From the NCBI GenBank assembly GCA_963718315.1, contig CAVQZC010000006.1, forward strand, positions 62,001 to 126,000: a DNA stretch of 64,000 nt. Reading direction: 5' to 3'. The notes under the pieces were generated by a model that was not told where the DNA came from, searched no databases, and saw only the letters and a list, made by a program, of their open reading frames with translations. A program made the position numbers and the translations under genes. This document shows, piece after piece, positions 19,202 to 37,014 of this stretch. Numbering within the stretch: the stretch's first letter is position 1; each line of letters begins with the position of its first letter. The stretch is from CAVQZC01 sp963718315 (lineage in GTDB: Bacteria > Actinomycetota > Thermoleophilia > Gaiellales > JAICJC01).

Positions 19202-19348
19202 ATCGTTGGTTCCAAATAGGCGTGGTGGCTGGGCGAGTGCGAACCCCAGGTGACGGTTCGCGCCGCAGCGAGGCCGGCTGATCGCGGGCGAAGCCCGCAC
19301 TCAGTCGGAACTCGCGACCAGGCGCGCGCGGATTTGGAAGCACCGATC
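19201..19348. repeat. Structured intergenic repeat, copy B
   Basis: The left arm GATCGTTGGTTCCAAAT (19201-19217) pairs with ATTTGGAAGCACCGATC (19332-19348) at 15 of 17 positions. The left arm begins on the last base of the dppF-like stop codon. The core CGGTTCGCGCCGCAGCGAG (19254-19272) differs from the inverted core at 28818-28837 by a single missing base. A hairpin GCGGGC-GAA-GCCCGC (19284-19298) follows. It separates the peptide importer from the rpoB promoter. Confidence 0.72.
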
Positions 19349-19374
19349 TCTCTGCTCGGGGGCTCGCTTTTCAC

Positions 19375-19402
19375 TTGACCGGAGCACCTCCTTCGGTATA
19401 GT
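19375..19402 (+). promoter_or_regulatory. Promoter of rpoBC
   Basis: TTGACC (19375-19380) and TATAGT (19397-19402) are separated by 16 bases, a good vegetative sigma-factor promoter. Transcription would start near 19409, leaving a leader of about 150 bases before the rpoB start. Confidence 0.75.
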
Positions 19403-19558
19403 GGGCGGAGGCACACCGGTGCGGAAGATCATCCCGCAGCCGGTGTTAGCCAGACCTGTTTGCGTGGAACCAGGAGCCCTGATAGGCTTCCCCGTTGCGC
19501 CGTTGGTCCGGATCTACGCATCATTTCTCTCCTCATAGCCCCGCGGGAGGCGTTAGCT

Positions 19559-23182
<3,624 letters not shown>

Positions 23183-23256
23183 CGACCTCCGCCATCCCCT
23201 GCCAAATGACGATCGGTGGCGGCCGACGGGCCGCCGCCAAGTGAGGAGCCATCACG

Positions 23257-27762
<4,506 letters not shown>

Positions 27763-27782
27763 CACCGAAGCACGTCGTGTTC

Positions 27783-27818
27783 GCGGCCCCGCCCTGGGAC
27801 AACCCAGGGCGGGGCCGC
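27783..27818 (+). terminator. Intrinsic terminator of rpoBC
   Basis: A perfect 16-bp GC-rich stem (27783-27798 with 27803-27818) closes an ACAA loop 20 bases after the rpoC stop. AGCGTTTCTC follows, so the U-run is short. Confidence 0.85.
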
Positions 27819-27858
27819 AGCGTTTCTCGGGCCTGCGGCGCCGCTAGGATCCGCGGTC

Positions 27859-28383
27859 GTGAACGGCGACGGTGACGACGACGACGACCCCCGACCGCTC
27901 GTTGCCTGCATGCCGCAGGTTGCCCTTCGGCCGGTAGAGGTTGGGGACTTCGACGCGATCTTCGAGCAGATGCGCGACCCGGAGTCGGTACGGATGGCGG
28001 CGTTCACGGCTCGGGACCCGAACGACCGAAGCGCCTTCGACGCCCACATGGCGAGGATCATGTCGTCCTCCGAGAACAGGCTTCGGGCGATCGTCAGCGA
28101 TTCTCGGGTCGTCGGCACCGTCGGCAGCTACGTCTCGGAGGGAGCGACCGAGGTGACCTACTGGGTGGATCGCTCCTGCTGGGGGCAAGGGATCGCAACG
28201 CGGGCCCTCATGCTGCACCTGGAGGAGATCTCGGTGCGGCCGGTCCGCGCCCGTGCCGCGAGCGACAACGCCGCGTCGCTCCGAGTCCTCGAGAAGGTGG
28301 GCTTCCGCCCGATCGGCACCGAAGTGGCCTTTGCCACCGCACGGGCCGCCGAGATCGACGAGACCATCCTCGAGCTGTCTTGA
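27859..28383 (+). CDS. GNAT-family N-acetyltransferase
   Basis: 174 residues from GTG 27859, whose first 17 residues include a run of five Asp. ATG 27910 (MPQVALRPVEVGD) is an equally reasonable start and marks the beginning of conserved sequence. Motifs are LRPVEVGDFDAIFEQ, the central beta-strand VTYWVDRSCWGQGIATRAL (acetyl-CoA pyrophosphate loop) and SDNAASLRVLEKVGF, as in RimJ/RimL-like acetyltransferases. The acceptor substrate is unknown. It follows the rpoC terminator, so it needs its own promoter. Confidence 0.82.
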   Translation: MNGDGDDDDDPRPLVACMPQVALRPVEVGDFDAIFEQMRDPESVRMAAFTARDPNDRSAFDAHMARIMSSSENRLRAIVSDSRVVGTVGSYVSEGATEVTYWVDRSCWGQGIATRALMLHLEEISVRPVRARAASDNAASLRVLEKVGFRPIGTEVAFATARAAEIDETILELS

Positions 28384-28420
28384 GCACCGAGACCGCCGCT
28401 GTCCGAAACAGGCGCGCCGT

Positions 28421-28741
28421 ATGATCGTCAGCGTGATTGCGTCCGGCCGCATCTCCGCGAAGCGGGTCTGGAAACGGCTCGGGATCGCCCCAGACGAGTG
28501 CATTGCCTTCGGCGTGGTGCCGATCGCGTGTGCCACCCTGGGGCCGACGGTGATCCGGTGGACATGGCCCTCAGTGGTGTTCGCGCTGCTGCTGATCTGC
28601 GCCTGCACTGCCGGTGTCGTGGCCCGGCGGCGTGGCTACTCGCTTCCGCGAACCGCGTGGTTTGCGTTCGTCGGGATCCTCGCGCTCTTCGGGTGGGGCG
28701 TCTTCCTCGACTGGGTGGGCGCGATCCTTGCGGGCGCCTAG
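28421..28741 (+). CDS. Small membrane protein of unknown function
   Basis: ATG 28421 gives 106 residues (MIVSVIASGRISAKRV). Three hydrophobic stretches are visible: ECIAFGVVPIACATLG, SVVFALLLICACTAGVVA and WFAFVGILALFGWGVFLDW. Charged residues between them suggest a three-helix inner-membrane protein. No family is recognised. It lies 37 bases after the acetyltransferase gene and ends four bases before the repeat at 28746. Confidence 0.6.
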   Translation: MIVSVIASGRISAKRVWKRLGIAPDECIAFGVVPIACATLGPTVIRWTWPSVVFALLLICACTAGVVARRRGYSLPRTAWFAFVGILALFGWGVFLDWVGAILAGA

Positions 28742-28745
28742 GCGA

Positions 28746-28953
28746 GATGATTGATCCCGCGGCGGCGCGGGTTCTGGCCACTCGCCGTCTGAGAGCGGCT
28801 TCGCCGCTGTCAGGCGACTCGCTGCGGCTGCGAACCGCCGCCTGAGTTCGTCCACGGGGAGCGCCCGTGCCACCAGCACGAACACTCCCTGCGGCCTGCT
28901 CAGGCGACGGTTCTCAGTCGCCCAGCCCACATACCGCCGAGGAATCAATCATC
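28746..28953. repeat. Structured intergenic repeat, copy C
   Basis: GATGATTGATCCC (28746-28758) pairs with GGAATCAATCATC (28941-28953) at 12 of 13 positions. Read on the minus strand, the core is CGGTTCGCAGCCGCAGCGAG (28818-28837), followed by the hairpin AGCGGC-GAA-GCCGCT (28794-28808). A second internal inverted pair is GAACCGCCGCCTGAG (28832-28846) and CTCAGGCGACGGTTC. It fills the space between two convergent genes, and its right arm overlaps the GH9 stop codon, so it could terminate both transcripts. Confidence 0.72.
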
Positions 28954-30841
28954 AGGCCATCCGGGCGAAGAGCAGCAGCCCGAGCGCCGTGTAGTCGTCG
29001 GTCGGCTCGACGCTGGGCCACGAGATGACGTTGTCGAGATAGCGGTCGCCATGCCCGTCGTACGGCTTGAACGGGTTGCCGGGCACGACCGGGCAATGCA
29101 GCGCCTTCGCGGGGATGCCCAGGCCGCTGAAATCGCCTTTCGGCTCCGGCCCGTCGACCGTCGCGCCCAGCATCAGCGGCGCCTTCCCGTCGAGCGATCC
29201 TGAGAGGTTGGCGACCTGGCTCTGCATACAGTCGGGGAAGGTGCTGCCGGCGCCGACGATGAACGACGAGCCCCAGGCGTTGTCGCCCAGCACCCAGTCC
29301 AGCTGCTGCTGACCGAAGTCCGCGTAGGCGGCGGAGCCAGTTAGCTGCTGGTAGAGGCTGGCGGTGACGGCGTAGCCGAGGGCGTGGGGCGTCGAGTCGC
29401 CGCCGCCGTAGCCCATCCCGAACCGGAAGGGATCGGTGTCGGCGCGCGACTGGCCGGCGGCGAGCTGGGCCGCCATGCCGGACTCCAGCCGGCCGCGCGT
29501 GACCTCCAGGCGCACGGGGCGCGGCGCTGCCGCGATCGCCCCGGCCAGCTCGAAGTCGCCCAGCGCGCTGACGTCGTAGAGGTTCAGCGAATCGGTGCCG
29601 TTGAGGCCGCTGCTCAGGTACTTCGCCGCCCAGTGGCCGGCCTGGCGGAGGTAGGTCGCGGGGTTGCTGACCGGGAGCCCCGCCGGCGCGTCGCCCAGCT
29701 CGAGCGCCTTTGCCAGCTCGGCCGCCCCCAGCTCCATGTCGGACCGCCATTCGGTCTCGGGGTAGTAGCCGTGCGGCGAAGCGGTCAGCAGCTGGCCGAC
29801 CGGCGGGTTGGTGCGTGCGAGTGCGAGCACATGCTCCCCGGCCAGCAGGCAGCGGTCGGCATAGGCGGAATCGGAGACGTGCCAGACCTGGTAGCAGAGC
29901 CCGAAGTCGGCGGCCAGCCTGCCGGCCAGGTTCGGGCTGACCGGGGCGCCCGGCGGTCCGGCTCGGAACACCGGGCGGTACTTGAGGTAGTACTCGGGGT
30001 CGCCGGGCGACACGTCGAGGGCGTCGTCTGCCTGGGGCAGCCGCCAGACGTCGTGGTCGGAGACGATGCCCTTGCCGCCGTTCCCGATCCCGACCTGGTA
30101 GTACAGCGTCTGGGTCTGGTCGTCCCACATCTTCTGCAGCCAGTCGGTGCCGTAGCGCGACTCGTCCTCGGCGACGCCGTTGTCACGGGCGGCCATCAGC
30201 AGCACCGCGTCGGTGTAGCTCGCCGTCTCGACGAACTTGAGGTAGTCGCCGGCGTCGAACCAGCCGCCCTCGGCGTCGACCGGCGGTCCCCCGACCGGCG
30301 TCAGTCCGCCCTGCAGCCGGCCGAACCGGTAGTCCGGCGGCAGGTAGGCGGTCGCGCTGGCGTCCGTCAGGTGCGATGGCTGCCGGTCGAGCACGCTGGG
30401 GTCGACCCCAGCGCCGTCGCGCTGGGCCAGGTAGAACCGGAGGGCGTTTCTGGCCAGCGGCGCGTACAGCGTGTGGCCGGTGGCGACCCGGAACAGCGGC
30501 GAGGCTGCGTAGACCGAGCTGCCCACCAGCACCCGGTAGGTTCCCGCCCCGGTCAGCCCCGCCAGGGAGATGTCGTACTCGTAGGGAAAGTTCGCGTTCC
30601 AGGCGGGGAGCGCGGTACCCAGCCTGCCCGTCAGCACCGTGTCGCCCTGGATGTCGGCGACGCGCCAGGGCATTCCGCCGGCCGCCACCGGCGACATCAC
30701 GACCGCTCGCTTGGGCGCGGCGACAGTGAAGCCGACCTGGTTCACCCGCACCAGCATCCCCACCGTCGAGGCCGCCTGGGCAGCGCCGCCAAACGGCGTT
30801 AGCGCGAGCAGCAGGCAGATGGGCAGGAACCGTCGAAACAC
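28952..30841 (-). CDS. Secreted glycoside hydrolase family 9 (cellulase-type)
   Basis: 629 residues starting MFRRFLPICLLLALTPFGGAAQAA, a clear Sec signal peptide. An N-terminal Ig-like domain of the CelD type (VRVNQVGFTVAAPKRAVV) precedes the GH9 (alpha/alpha)6 domain. Catalytic Asp residues sit in EGGWFDAGDYLKFV. The end (DNVISWPSVEPTDDYTALG) holds the Glu expected as proton donor. YGGGDSTPHALGYAV and DNAWGSSFIVGAG are further family blocks. GH9 enzymes cut beta-1,4-glucans outside the cell. Its place between rpoC and rpsL is unusual; codon use looks like that of its neighbours. Confidence 0.88.
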   Translation of the reverse strand: MFRRFLPICLLLALTPFGGAAQAASTVGMLVRVNQVGFTVAAPKRAVVMSPVAAGGMPWRVADIQGDTVLTGRLGTALPAWNANFPYEYDISLAGLTGAGTYRVLVGSSVYAASPLFRVATGHTLYAPLARNALRFYLAQRDGAGVDPSVLDRQPSHLTDASATAYLPPDYRFGRLQGGLTPVGGPPVDAEGGWFDAGDYLKFVETASYTDAVLLMAARDNGVAEDESRYGTDWLQKMWDDQTQTLYYQVGIGNGGKGIVSDHDVWRLPQADDALDVSPGDPEYYLKYRPVFRAGPPGAPVSPNLAGRLAADFGLCYQVWHVSDSAYADRCLLAGEHVLALARTNPPVGQLLTASPHGYYPETEWRSDMELGAAELAKALELGDAPAGLPVSNPATYLRQAGHWAAKYLSSGLNGTDSLNLYDVSALGDFELAGAIAAAPRPVRLEVTRGRLESGMAAQLAAGQSRADTDPFRFGMGYGGGDSTPHALGYAVTASLYQQLTGSAAYADFGQQQLDWVLGDNAWGSSFIVGAGSTFPDCMQSQVANLSGSLDGKAPLMLGATVDGPEPKGDFSGLGIPAKALHCPVVPGNPFKPYDGHGDRYLDNVISWPSVEPTDDYTALGLLLFARMA

Positions 30842-30863
30842 GTGTCTACGATACGCCAGGTTC

Positions 30864-30919
30864 CTGTTCCGAACAGACCCTTCGGGCGTGCTCTCAGGCG
30901 GCCTTGCGTGTGCTAGAGT
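30864..30919 (+). promoter_or_regulatory. Promoter region of the str operon with a 13-bp palindrome
   Basis: TGCTAGAGT (30911-30919) is an extended -10 element; no good -35 is seen, so activation may be needed. A perfect palindrome CTGTTC-C-GAACAG lies at 30864-30876, about 40 bases upstream. It is also upstream of the divergent GH9 gene and could serve either gene as an operator. Confidence 0.45.
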
Positions 30920-30927
30920 TCGCGGTC

Positions 30928-30951
30928 GCGGCCCATTCGGGCTGCGTTTTT
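30928..30951 (+). terminator. Terminator-like hairpin in the rpsL leader
   Basis: GCGGCCC-ATTC-GGGCTGC (30928-30945, one G-T pair) is followed by GTTTTTC. It starts about where transcription would begin from the -10 at 30914, and ends 33 bases before the rpsL start. It may be a leader attenuator or simply a protective 5' hairpin. Confidence 0.45.
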
Positions 30952-30983
30952 CTTGCCTTCAAACGAGAGAGTTTCCCCCCTCT

Positions 30984-31358
30984 ATGCCGACCATTAATCA
31001 GCTGGTGCGAAAGCCACGCCGTCAGGTCTCGTCGAACACGAAGACCCCGGCGCTGCGCGGCGCTCCCCAGAAGCGTGGGGTGTGTACCCGTGTGTACACC
31101 GTCACGCCCAAGAAGCCGAACTCGGCGCTGCGCAAGGTCGCCCGCGTCCGGCTGACCAACGGCATGGAGGTCACGGCATACATCCCGGGCGTCGGGCACA
31201 ACCTGCAGGAGCATTCCGTTGTGCTGATCCGCGGCGGCCGCGTCAAGGACCTGCCGGGTGTCCGCTACAAGATCGTGCGGGCAGCGCTCGACACGTCAGG
31301 CGTCAACGACCGCAAGCAGGGCCGCTCGAAGTACGGCGCCAAGAGGTCGGGTGCCTGA
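30984..31358 (+). CDS. rpsL: 30S ribosomal protein uS12
   Basis: ATG 30984 (MPTINQLVRKPRRQ) gives 124 residues, preceded by AACGAGAGAG. The decoding-centre sequence VTPKKPNSALRKVARVRL and GGRVKDLPGVRYK keep the lysines associated with streptomycin sensitivity. It proofreads codon-anticodon pairing. The TGA overlaps the rpsG ATG. Confidence 0.97.
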   Translation: MPTINQLVRKPRRQVSSNTKTPALRGAPQKRGVCTRVYTVTPKKPNSALRKVARVRLTNGMEVTAYIPGVGHNLQEHSVVLIRGGRVKDLPGVRYKIVRAALDTSGVNDRKQGRSKYGAKRSGA

Positions 31359-31828
31359 TGCCGCGGCGAGCTGAGATCACCCCGCGCACGCTGCTGCGCG
31401 ACCCCGTCTACGACTCCGCACTGGTCACCCAGGTGGTGAACCGCGTGATGGTCGACGGCAAGAAGTCGGCCGCCGAGCGGATCGTCTACCAGGCCCTGGA
31501 GTCGGTCGGCCAGAAGACCGGCCAGAGCCCGGTCGAGGTGCTGGAGCGCGCGATCAAGACCGTGACTCCGGTGCTCGAGGTGCGCTCGCGGCGCGTCGGC
31601 GGCGCCAACTACCAGGTTCCCATCGAGGTTCCGCAGCGCCGTGCCCGCACGCTCGCCGTGCGCTGGCTCGTCACCTTCTCCCGCCAGCGGCGCGAGAAGG
31701 AGATGTTCGAGAAGCTGGCCGGCGAGATCCTGGACGCGACCAACCAGCAGGGCGGCGCGTACAAGCGCAAGGACGACATCTACCGGATGGCGCAGGCCAA
31801 CAAGGCCTTCGCGCACTACCGCTGGTAA
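31358..31828 (+). CDS. rpsG: 30S ribosomal protein uS7
   Basis: 156 residues starting MPRRAEITPRTLL, coupled to rpsL by TGATG. It includes LVTQVVNRVMVDGKKSAAERIVY and VGGANYQVPIEVPQRR. It nucleates assembly of the 30S head and is usually the regulator of the str operon. Confidence 0.97.
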   Translation: MPRRAEITPRTLLRDPVYDSALVTQVVNRVMVDGKKSAAERIVYQALESVGQKTGQSPVEVLERAIKTVTPVLEVRSRRVGGANYQVPIEVPQRRARTLAVRWLVTFSRQRREKEMFEKLAGEILDATNQQGGAYKRKDDIYRMAQANKAFAHYRW

Positions 31829-31833
31829 TCGCC

Positions 31834-33942
31834 ATGGCTGAGACGATGACCCAGCAAGGCACGCGTGTGCCCCGCATGGATGAGCTCGACCGGGTGCGGA
31901 ACATCGGCATCATGGCGCACATCGACGCGGGCAAGACCACCACCACCGAGCGGATCCTCTACTACACCGGCCGCACCCACAAGATGGGCGAGGTCCACGA
32001 GGGCGCCGCCACGATGGACTGGATGGTGCAGGAGCAGGAGCGCGGCATCACGATCACGAGCGCCGCCACTACCTGCTTCTGGCGCGATCACCGCATCAAC
32101 ATTATCGACACGCCCGGGCACGTTGACTTCACCGTCGAGGTGGAGCGCTCGCTGCGCGTGCTCGACGGCGCGGTTGCCCTGTTCGACTCCGTCGCCGGCG
32201 TGCAGCCGCAGTCCGAGACGGTCTGGCGGCAGGCCGACAAGTACCGCGTCCCGCGGATCGCGTTCATCAACAAGATGGACCGCACGGGTGCGGACTTCTT
32301 CGCCGCCGTCGAGACGATGGTCGACCGCCTGGGCGCTCGCCCGGTGCCGATTCAGATTCCGATCGGCGCCGAGGACGCCCTCGAGGGCCACGTCGACCTG
32401 GTCGAGATGAAGGCCATCCGCTACGTCGACCCGCTGGGCGCCAGCTGGGAGGAGTCGGAGGTGCCCGAGGAGCTGCGCGCGCAGGCCGAGGAGTACCGCC
32501 ACAACCTGGTCGAGGCTGTCGCCGACCACGACGACGACATCATGGCCGCCTTCATCGAGGACCAGCCGGTCGAGACCGAGCAGCTCAAGGCCGCCATCCG
32601 CGCCGCCACGCTCGACATCTCGATCACGCCGGTCGTGCTCGGCTCGGCGTTCAAGAACAAGGGCGTCCAGCCGCTGCTGGACGCGGTGCTCGACTACCTC
32701 CCGTCGCCGGTCGACGTGCCGCCGCTGATCGGCATCGATCCGCGCAACGGCGAGGAGGTCGAGCGGAGGGCGTCGCTGGACGACCCGTTCTCGGCGCTGG
32801 CGTTCAAGGTCATGAGCGATCCGTTCGTCGGCAAGCTGACCTATTTCCGGGTCTATTCCGGCAAGCTGCGCTCGGGCTCCTACGTCTACAACAGCACCAC
32901 CGGCCGCAAGGAGCGCGTCGGCCGCGTGATGGAGATGCACGCCAACCACCGCGAGGACGTCGAGGAGATCGCCGCCGGCGCCATCGCCGCCGCGGTCGGC
33001 CTCAAGGCGACCACCACCGGCGACACGCTGTGCGCCGAGGACGCCCCTGTCGTGCTCGAGGCGATCGAATTTCCCGACCCCGTCATCGACGTCGCGGTGG
33101 AGCCGAAGACCAAGGCCGACCAGGACAAGCTCGCGGCCGCGCTGCAGCGCCTGGCCGAGGAGGATCCGACGTTCCGCGTGCGCACCAACGAGGAGACCGG
33201 CCAGACCATCATCGCCGGCATGGGCGAGCTCCACCTGGAGATCATCGTCGACCGCCTGATGCGCGAGTTCAAGGTCGATGCCAACATCGGCAAGCCGCAG
33301 GTGGCCTACCGCGAAACCATTCGCCAGGCGGTGCAGGGCGTGCGCGGCCGGTTCGTCCGCCAGTCCGGCGGCCGCGGCCAGTTCGGCGACGTCCTGATCA
33401 ACATGGAGCCCAACGAGCAGGGCGCCGGCTACGAGTTCGTGAACAAGATCGTCGGCGGCTCGATCCCGCGGGAGTACATCTCGTCGGTCGATGCCGGCAT
33501 CACGGAGGCGATGGAGGCGGGCGTCCTGTCCGGCTTCCCGGTCGTCGACATCAAGGTCACGCTCGTCGACGGCAGCTACCACGACGTCGACTCCTCGGAG
33601 ATGGCGTTCAAGGTCGCCGGCTCGATGGCCTTCAAGGAGGCCGAGCGGCGCGCCAAGCCGGTGCTGCTCGAGCCCGTGATGGCCGTCGAGGTCGTCACGC
33701 CCGAGGAGTACATGGGCGACGTGATCGGCAACATCAACTCACGGCGCGGCCAGATCGAGGGCATGGAGCCGCGCGGCAACGCGCAGGTCATCCGGGCCCG
33801 GGTGCCGCTGGCCGAGATGTTCGGCTACGCCACCGACGTTCGCACCATGAGCCAGGGTCGCGCCACCTACACCATGCAGTTCCTGCACTACGCAGACGTT
33901 CCCAACTCAATCGCAGAAAAGCTCACCGAGAGCCAGAGCTAG
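31834..33942 (+). CDS. fusA: Elongation factor G
   Basis: 702 residues. G-domain motifs are AHIDAGKTTTTERIL, DTPGHVDFTVEV and NKMDRTGADF; domains II-V follow to MQFLHYADVP. It drives ribosome translocation with GTP. It begins 5 bases after rpsG and is followed by tuf, the classic str order. Confidence 0.97.
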   Translation: MAETMTQQGTRVPRMDELDRVRNIGIMAHIDAGKTTTTERILYYTGRTHKMGEVHEGAATMDWMVQEQERGITITSAATTCFWRDHRINIIDTPGHVDFTVEVERSLRVLDGAVALFDSVAGVQPQSETVWRQADKYRVPRIAFINKMDRTGADFFAAVETMVDRLGARPVPIQIPIGAEDALEGHVDLVEMKAIRYVDPLGASWEESEVPEELRAQAEEYRHNLVEAVADHDDDIMAAFIEDQPVETEQLKAAIRAATLDISITPVVLGSAFKNKGVQPLLDAVLDYLPSPVDVPPLIGIDPRNGEEVERRASLDDPFSALAFKVMSDPFVGKLTYFRVYSGKLRSGSYVYNSTTGRKERVGRVMEMHANHREDVEEIAAGAIAAAVGLKATTTGDTLCAEDAPVVLEAIEFPDPVIDVAVEPKTKADQDKLAAALQRLAEEDPTFRVRTNEETGQTIIAGMGELHLEIIVDRLMREFKVDANIGKPQVAYRETIRQAVQGVRGRFVRQSGGRGQFGDVLINMEPNEQGAGYEFVNKIVGGSIPREYISSVDAGITEAMEAGVLSGFPVVDIKVTLVDGSYHDVDSSEMAFKVAGSMAFKEAERRAKPVLLEPVMAVEVVTPEEYMGDVIGNINSRRGQIEGMEPRGNAQVIRARVPLAEMFGYATDVRTMSQGRATYTMQFLHYADVPNSIAEKLTESQS

Positions 33943-33965
33943 GCCACAAAAGGAGATAGGAGAAC

Positions 33966-35156
<1,191 letters not shown>

Positions 35157-35170
35157 GCGATCGGAGCACG

Positions 35171-35479
35171 GTGGCTCAGCAGAAGATCCGAATCCGGCTG
35201 AAGGGATACGACCACACGCAGGTCGACCTGTCGGCGCGTTCGATCGTGGAGACGGCACAGCGGACCGGGGCAACGGTCTCCGGTCCGGTGCCGCTTCCCA
35301 CGGAGAAGAACGTCTATTGCGTTATCCGCGGCCCCTTCAAGGACAAGGACTCGCGTGAGCACTTCGAGATCCGCACGCACAAGCGGCTGATCGACATCCA
35401 TCAACCCACGCCCAAGACGGTCGACTCGCTGATGCGGCTCGACCTGCCGGCCGGCGTCGACATCGAGATCAAACTGTGA
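35171..35479 (+). CDS. rpsJ: 30S ribosomal protein uS10
   Basis: GTG 35171 gives 102 residues (VAQQKIRIRLKGYDHTQVD), with the loop PTEKNVYCVIRGPFKDKDSRE. It is part of the 30S head and of the NusB-S10 antitermination complex. It stands only 14 bases after tuf, so the str and S10 operons are fused here. It overlaps the rplC GTG. Confidence 0.96.
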   Translation: MAQQKIRIRLKGYDHTQVDLSARSIVETAQRTGATVSGPVPLPTEKNVYCVIRGPFKDKDSREHFEIRTHKRLIDIHQPTPKTVDSLMRLDLPAGVDIEIKL

Positions 35480-36096
35480 GCAAGGGCATCATCGGCAGGA
35501 AGCTGGGCATGACCCAGCTCTTCGACCAGGAGTCGGGCATCGTCACCGCGGTGACGGTGATCGAGGCCGGACCCTGCCCGGTGGTGGCCGTGCGCACGCA
35601 GGACGCGGACGGCTACACCGCCGTCCAGCTGGCCTTCGGCAAGGTCAAGGAGCGGAAGCTCTCAAAGCCGGAGGTCGGGCATCTGAAGCACGCCGGCGCC
35701 GAGCCGCACCGCCATCTGGTCGAGATCCGCGACGCCGAGGGCTTCGCGGTCGGTGACATGGTCACGGTGGAGCAGTTCGAGGCCGGCGAGAAGGTCAAGG
35801 TCAGCGGCCGCTCCAAGGGCAAGGGCTTCGCCGGCACGATCAAGCGCCACAACTTCCACCGCGGCCCGGTCAGCCACGGCTCGCACAACGTCCGCGCACC
35901 GGGATCGATCGGCGCGTCGGCGACGCCGGCCCGCGTCCGCAAGGGCATCAAGATGGCCGGTCACATGGGCGACGAGCGCGTCACCCAGCGCGGCCTCAAG
36001 GTGGCCGAGGTCGACACCGAGCGCAACCTGCTGCTGATCGCGGGCGCCGTGCCCGGGTCGATCGGCGGCCTGGTCGAGATCAGGACGGATAGCTGA
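35476..36096 (+). CDS. rplC: 50S ribosomal protein uL3
   Basis: 206 residues from GTG 35476 (VSKGIIGRKLGMTQLFD). The loop HNFHRGPVSHGSHNVRAPGSIG reaches toward the peptidyl-transferase centre. It initiates 50S assembly. Start and stop overlap the adjoining genes. Confidence 0.97.
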   Translation: MSKGIIGRKLGMTQLFDQESGIVTAVTVIEAGPCPVVAVRTQDADGYTAVQLAFGKVKERKLSKPEVGHLKHAGAEPHRHLVEIRDAEGFAVGDMVTVEQFEAGEKVKVSGRSKGKGFAGTIKRHNFHRGPVSHGSHNVRAPGSIGASATPARVRKGIKMAGHMGDERVTQRGLKVAEVDTERNLLLIAGAVPGSIGGLVEIRTDS

Positions 36097-36716
36097 TGGC
36101 TGCGCTGACTGCACCAACCCTCGGCGCTACCGCCAAGGCCAAGCTGTCGGACGAGGTGTTCGGCCTGGATCGGAACGATCCGCTCGTCCACCAGGTCGTG
36201 ACGGCCGAGCTGGCCGCGCGCCGGCAGGGCACCGCCGAGACCAAGACCCGCGGCCTGGTGGCCGGCGGCCGCGCCAAGCCGTGGCGCCAGAAGGGCACCG
36301 GCCGCGCCCGTCAGGGCACGACCCGTGCGCCCCAGTGGACCGGCGGCGGCGTGGTCTTTGGCCCGCACCTGCGCAGCTACACCGGCAAGGTCAACCGCAA
36401 GGCCCACGTCAAGGCCCTACGGATCGCCCTCTCCGCGCACGCGGCGGCGGGCACGGTGGCCGCACTGGACGGCAAGAAGCTGACCGAGCCGAGCACCAAG
36501 GCAGCCGCCGAGATGGTCAGCGGCTGGCGCCAGGAGCGCCCGCTGGTGGTCGTCGTCACGTCGGATGAGACGGCTGTGGAGCGCTCCTTCCGCAACCTCG
36601 ACCGGACGCACGTCGTCAACGTCTCCCAGCTCGAGGTCGCAGACCTCGTGTGGGCGCGGTCGCTGCTGGTTTCGAAGGCCGCGCTGGCGGTGCTCGAGGG
36701 AGGTGAGGCGTCGTGA
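36096..36716 (+). CDS. rplD: 50S ribosomal protein uL4
   Basis: 206 residues; the exit-tunnel loop GLVAGGRAKPWRQKGTGRAR and GGVVFGPHLRSY are typical. In some bacteria L4 represses the S10 operon; no such leader is obvious because the operon continues from tuf. ATG overlaps the rplC stop. Confidence 0.97.
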   Translation: MAALTAPTLGATAKAKLSDEVFGLDRNDPLVHQVVTAELAARRQGTAETKTRGLVAGGRAKPWRQKGTGRARQGTTRAPQWTGGGVVFGPHLRSYTGKVNRKAHVKALRIALSAHAAAGTVAALDGKKLTEPSTKAAAEMVSGWRQERPLVVVVTSDETAVERSFRNLDRTHVVNVSQLEVADLVWARSLLVSKAALAVLEGGEAS

Positions 36717-37009
36717 ACGGCGATCCCCGCTCCATCCTCATCTCGCCGGTCGTGTCCGAGAAGAGCTACGGCCTGATCGCCGAGCGCGGCAAGTACACGT
36801 TCAAGGTGCACCCCAAGGCGCACAAGACGCAGATCCGCCAGGCGGTCGAAGAGGTCTTCAAGGTGACGGTGATCGGTGTGAACATCTCCAAGATGCCGGC
36901 CAAGCCGAAGCGGCGCGGCATGATCCAGGGCACCCGCCCGGGCTGGAAGAAGGCCGTCGTCACGGTCGCTCCCGGCCAGACAATCGAAGCCTTCGGACCG
37001 GGAGTCTGA
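36713..37009 (+). CDS. rplW: 50S ribosomal protein uL23
   Basis: 98 residues from GTG 36713 (VNGDPRSILISPVVSEK), overlapping the rplD stop (GTGA). It has GKYTFKVHPKAHKTQIRQAVEEVF and the basic loop PKRRGMIQGTRPGWKKA. It docks trigger factor and SRP at the exit tunnel. A structured repeat, not a tight junction, separates it from rplB. Confidence 0.96.
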   Translation: MNGDPRSILISPVVSEKSYGLIAERGKYTFKVHPKAHKTQIRQAVEEVFKVTVIGVNISKMPAKPKRRGMIQGTRPGWKKAVVTVAPGQTIEAFGPGV

Positions 37010-37014
37010 GTGCC

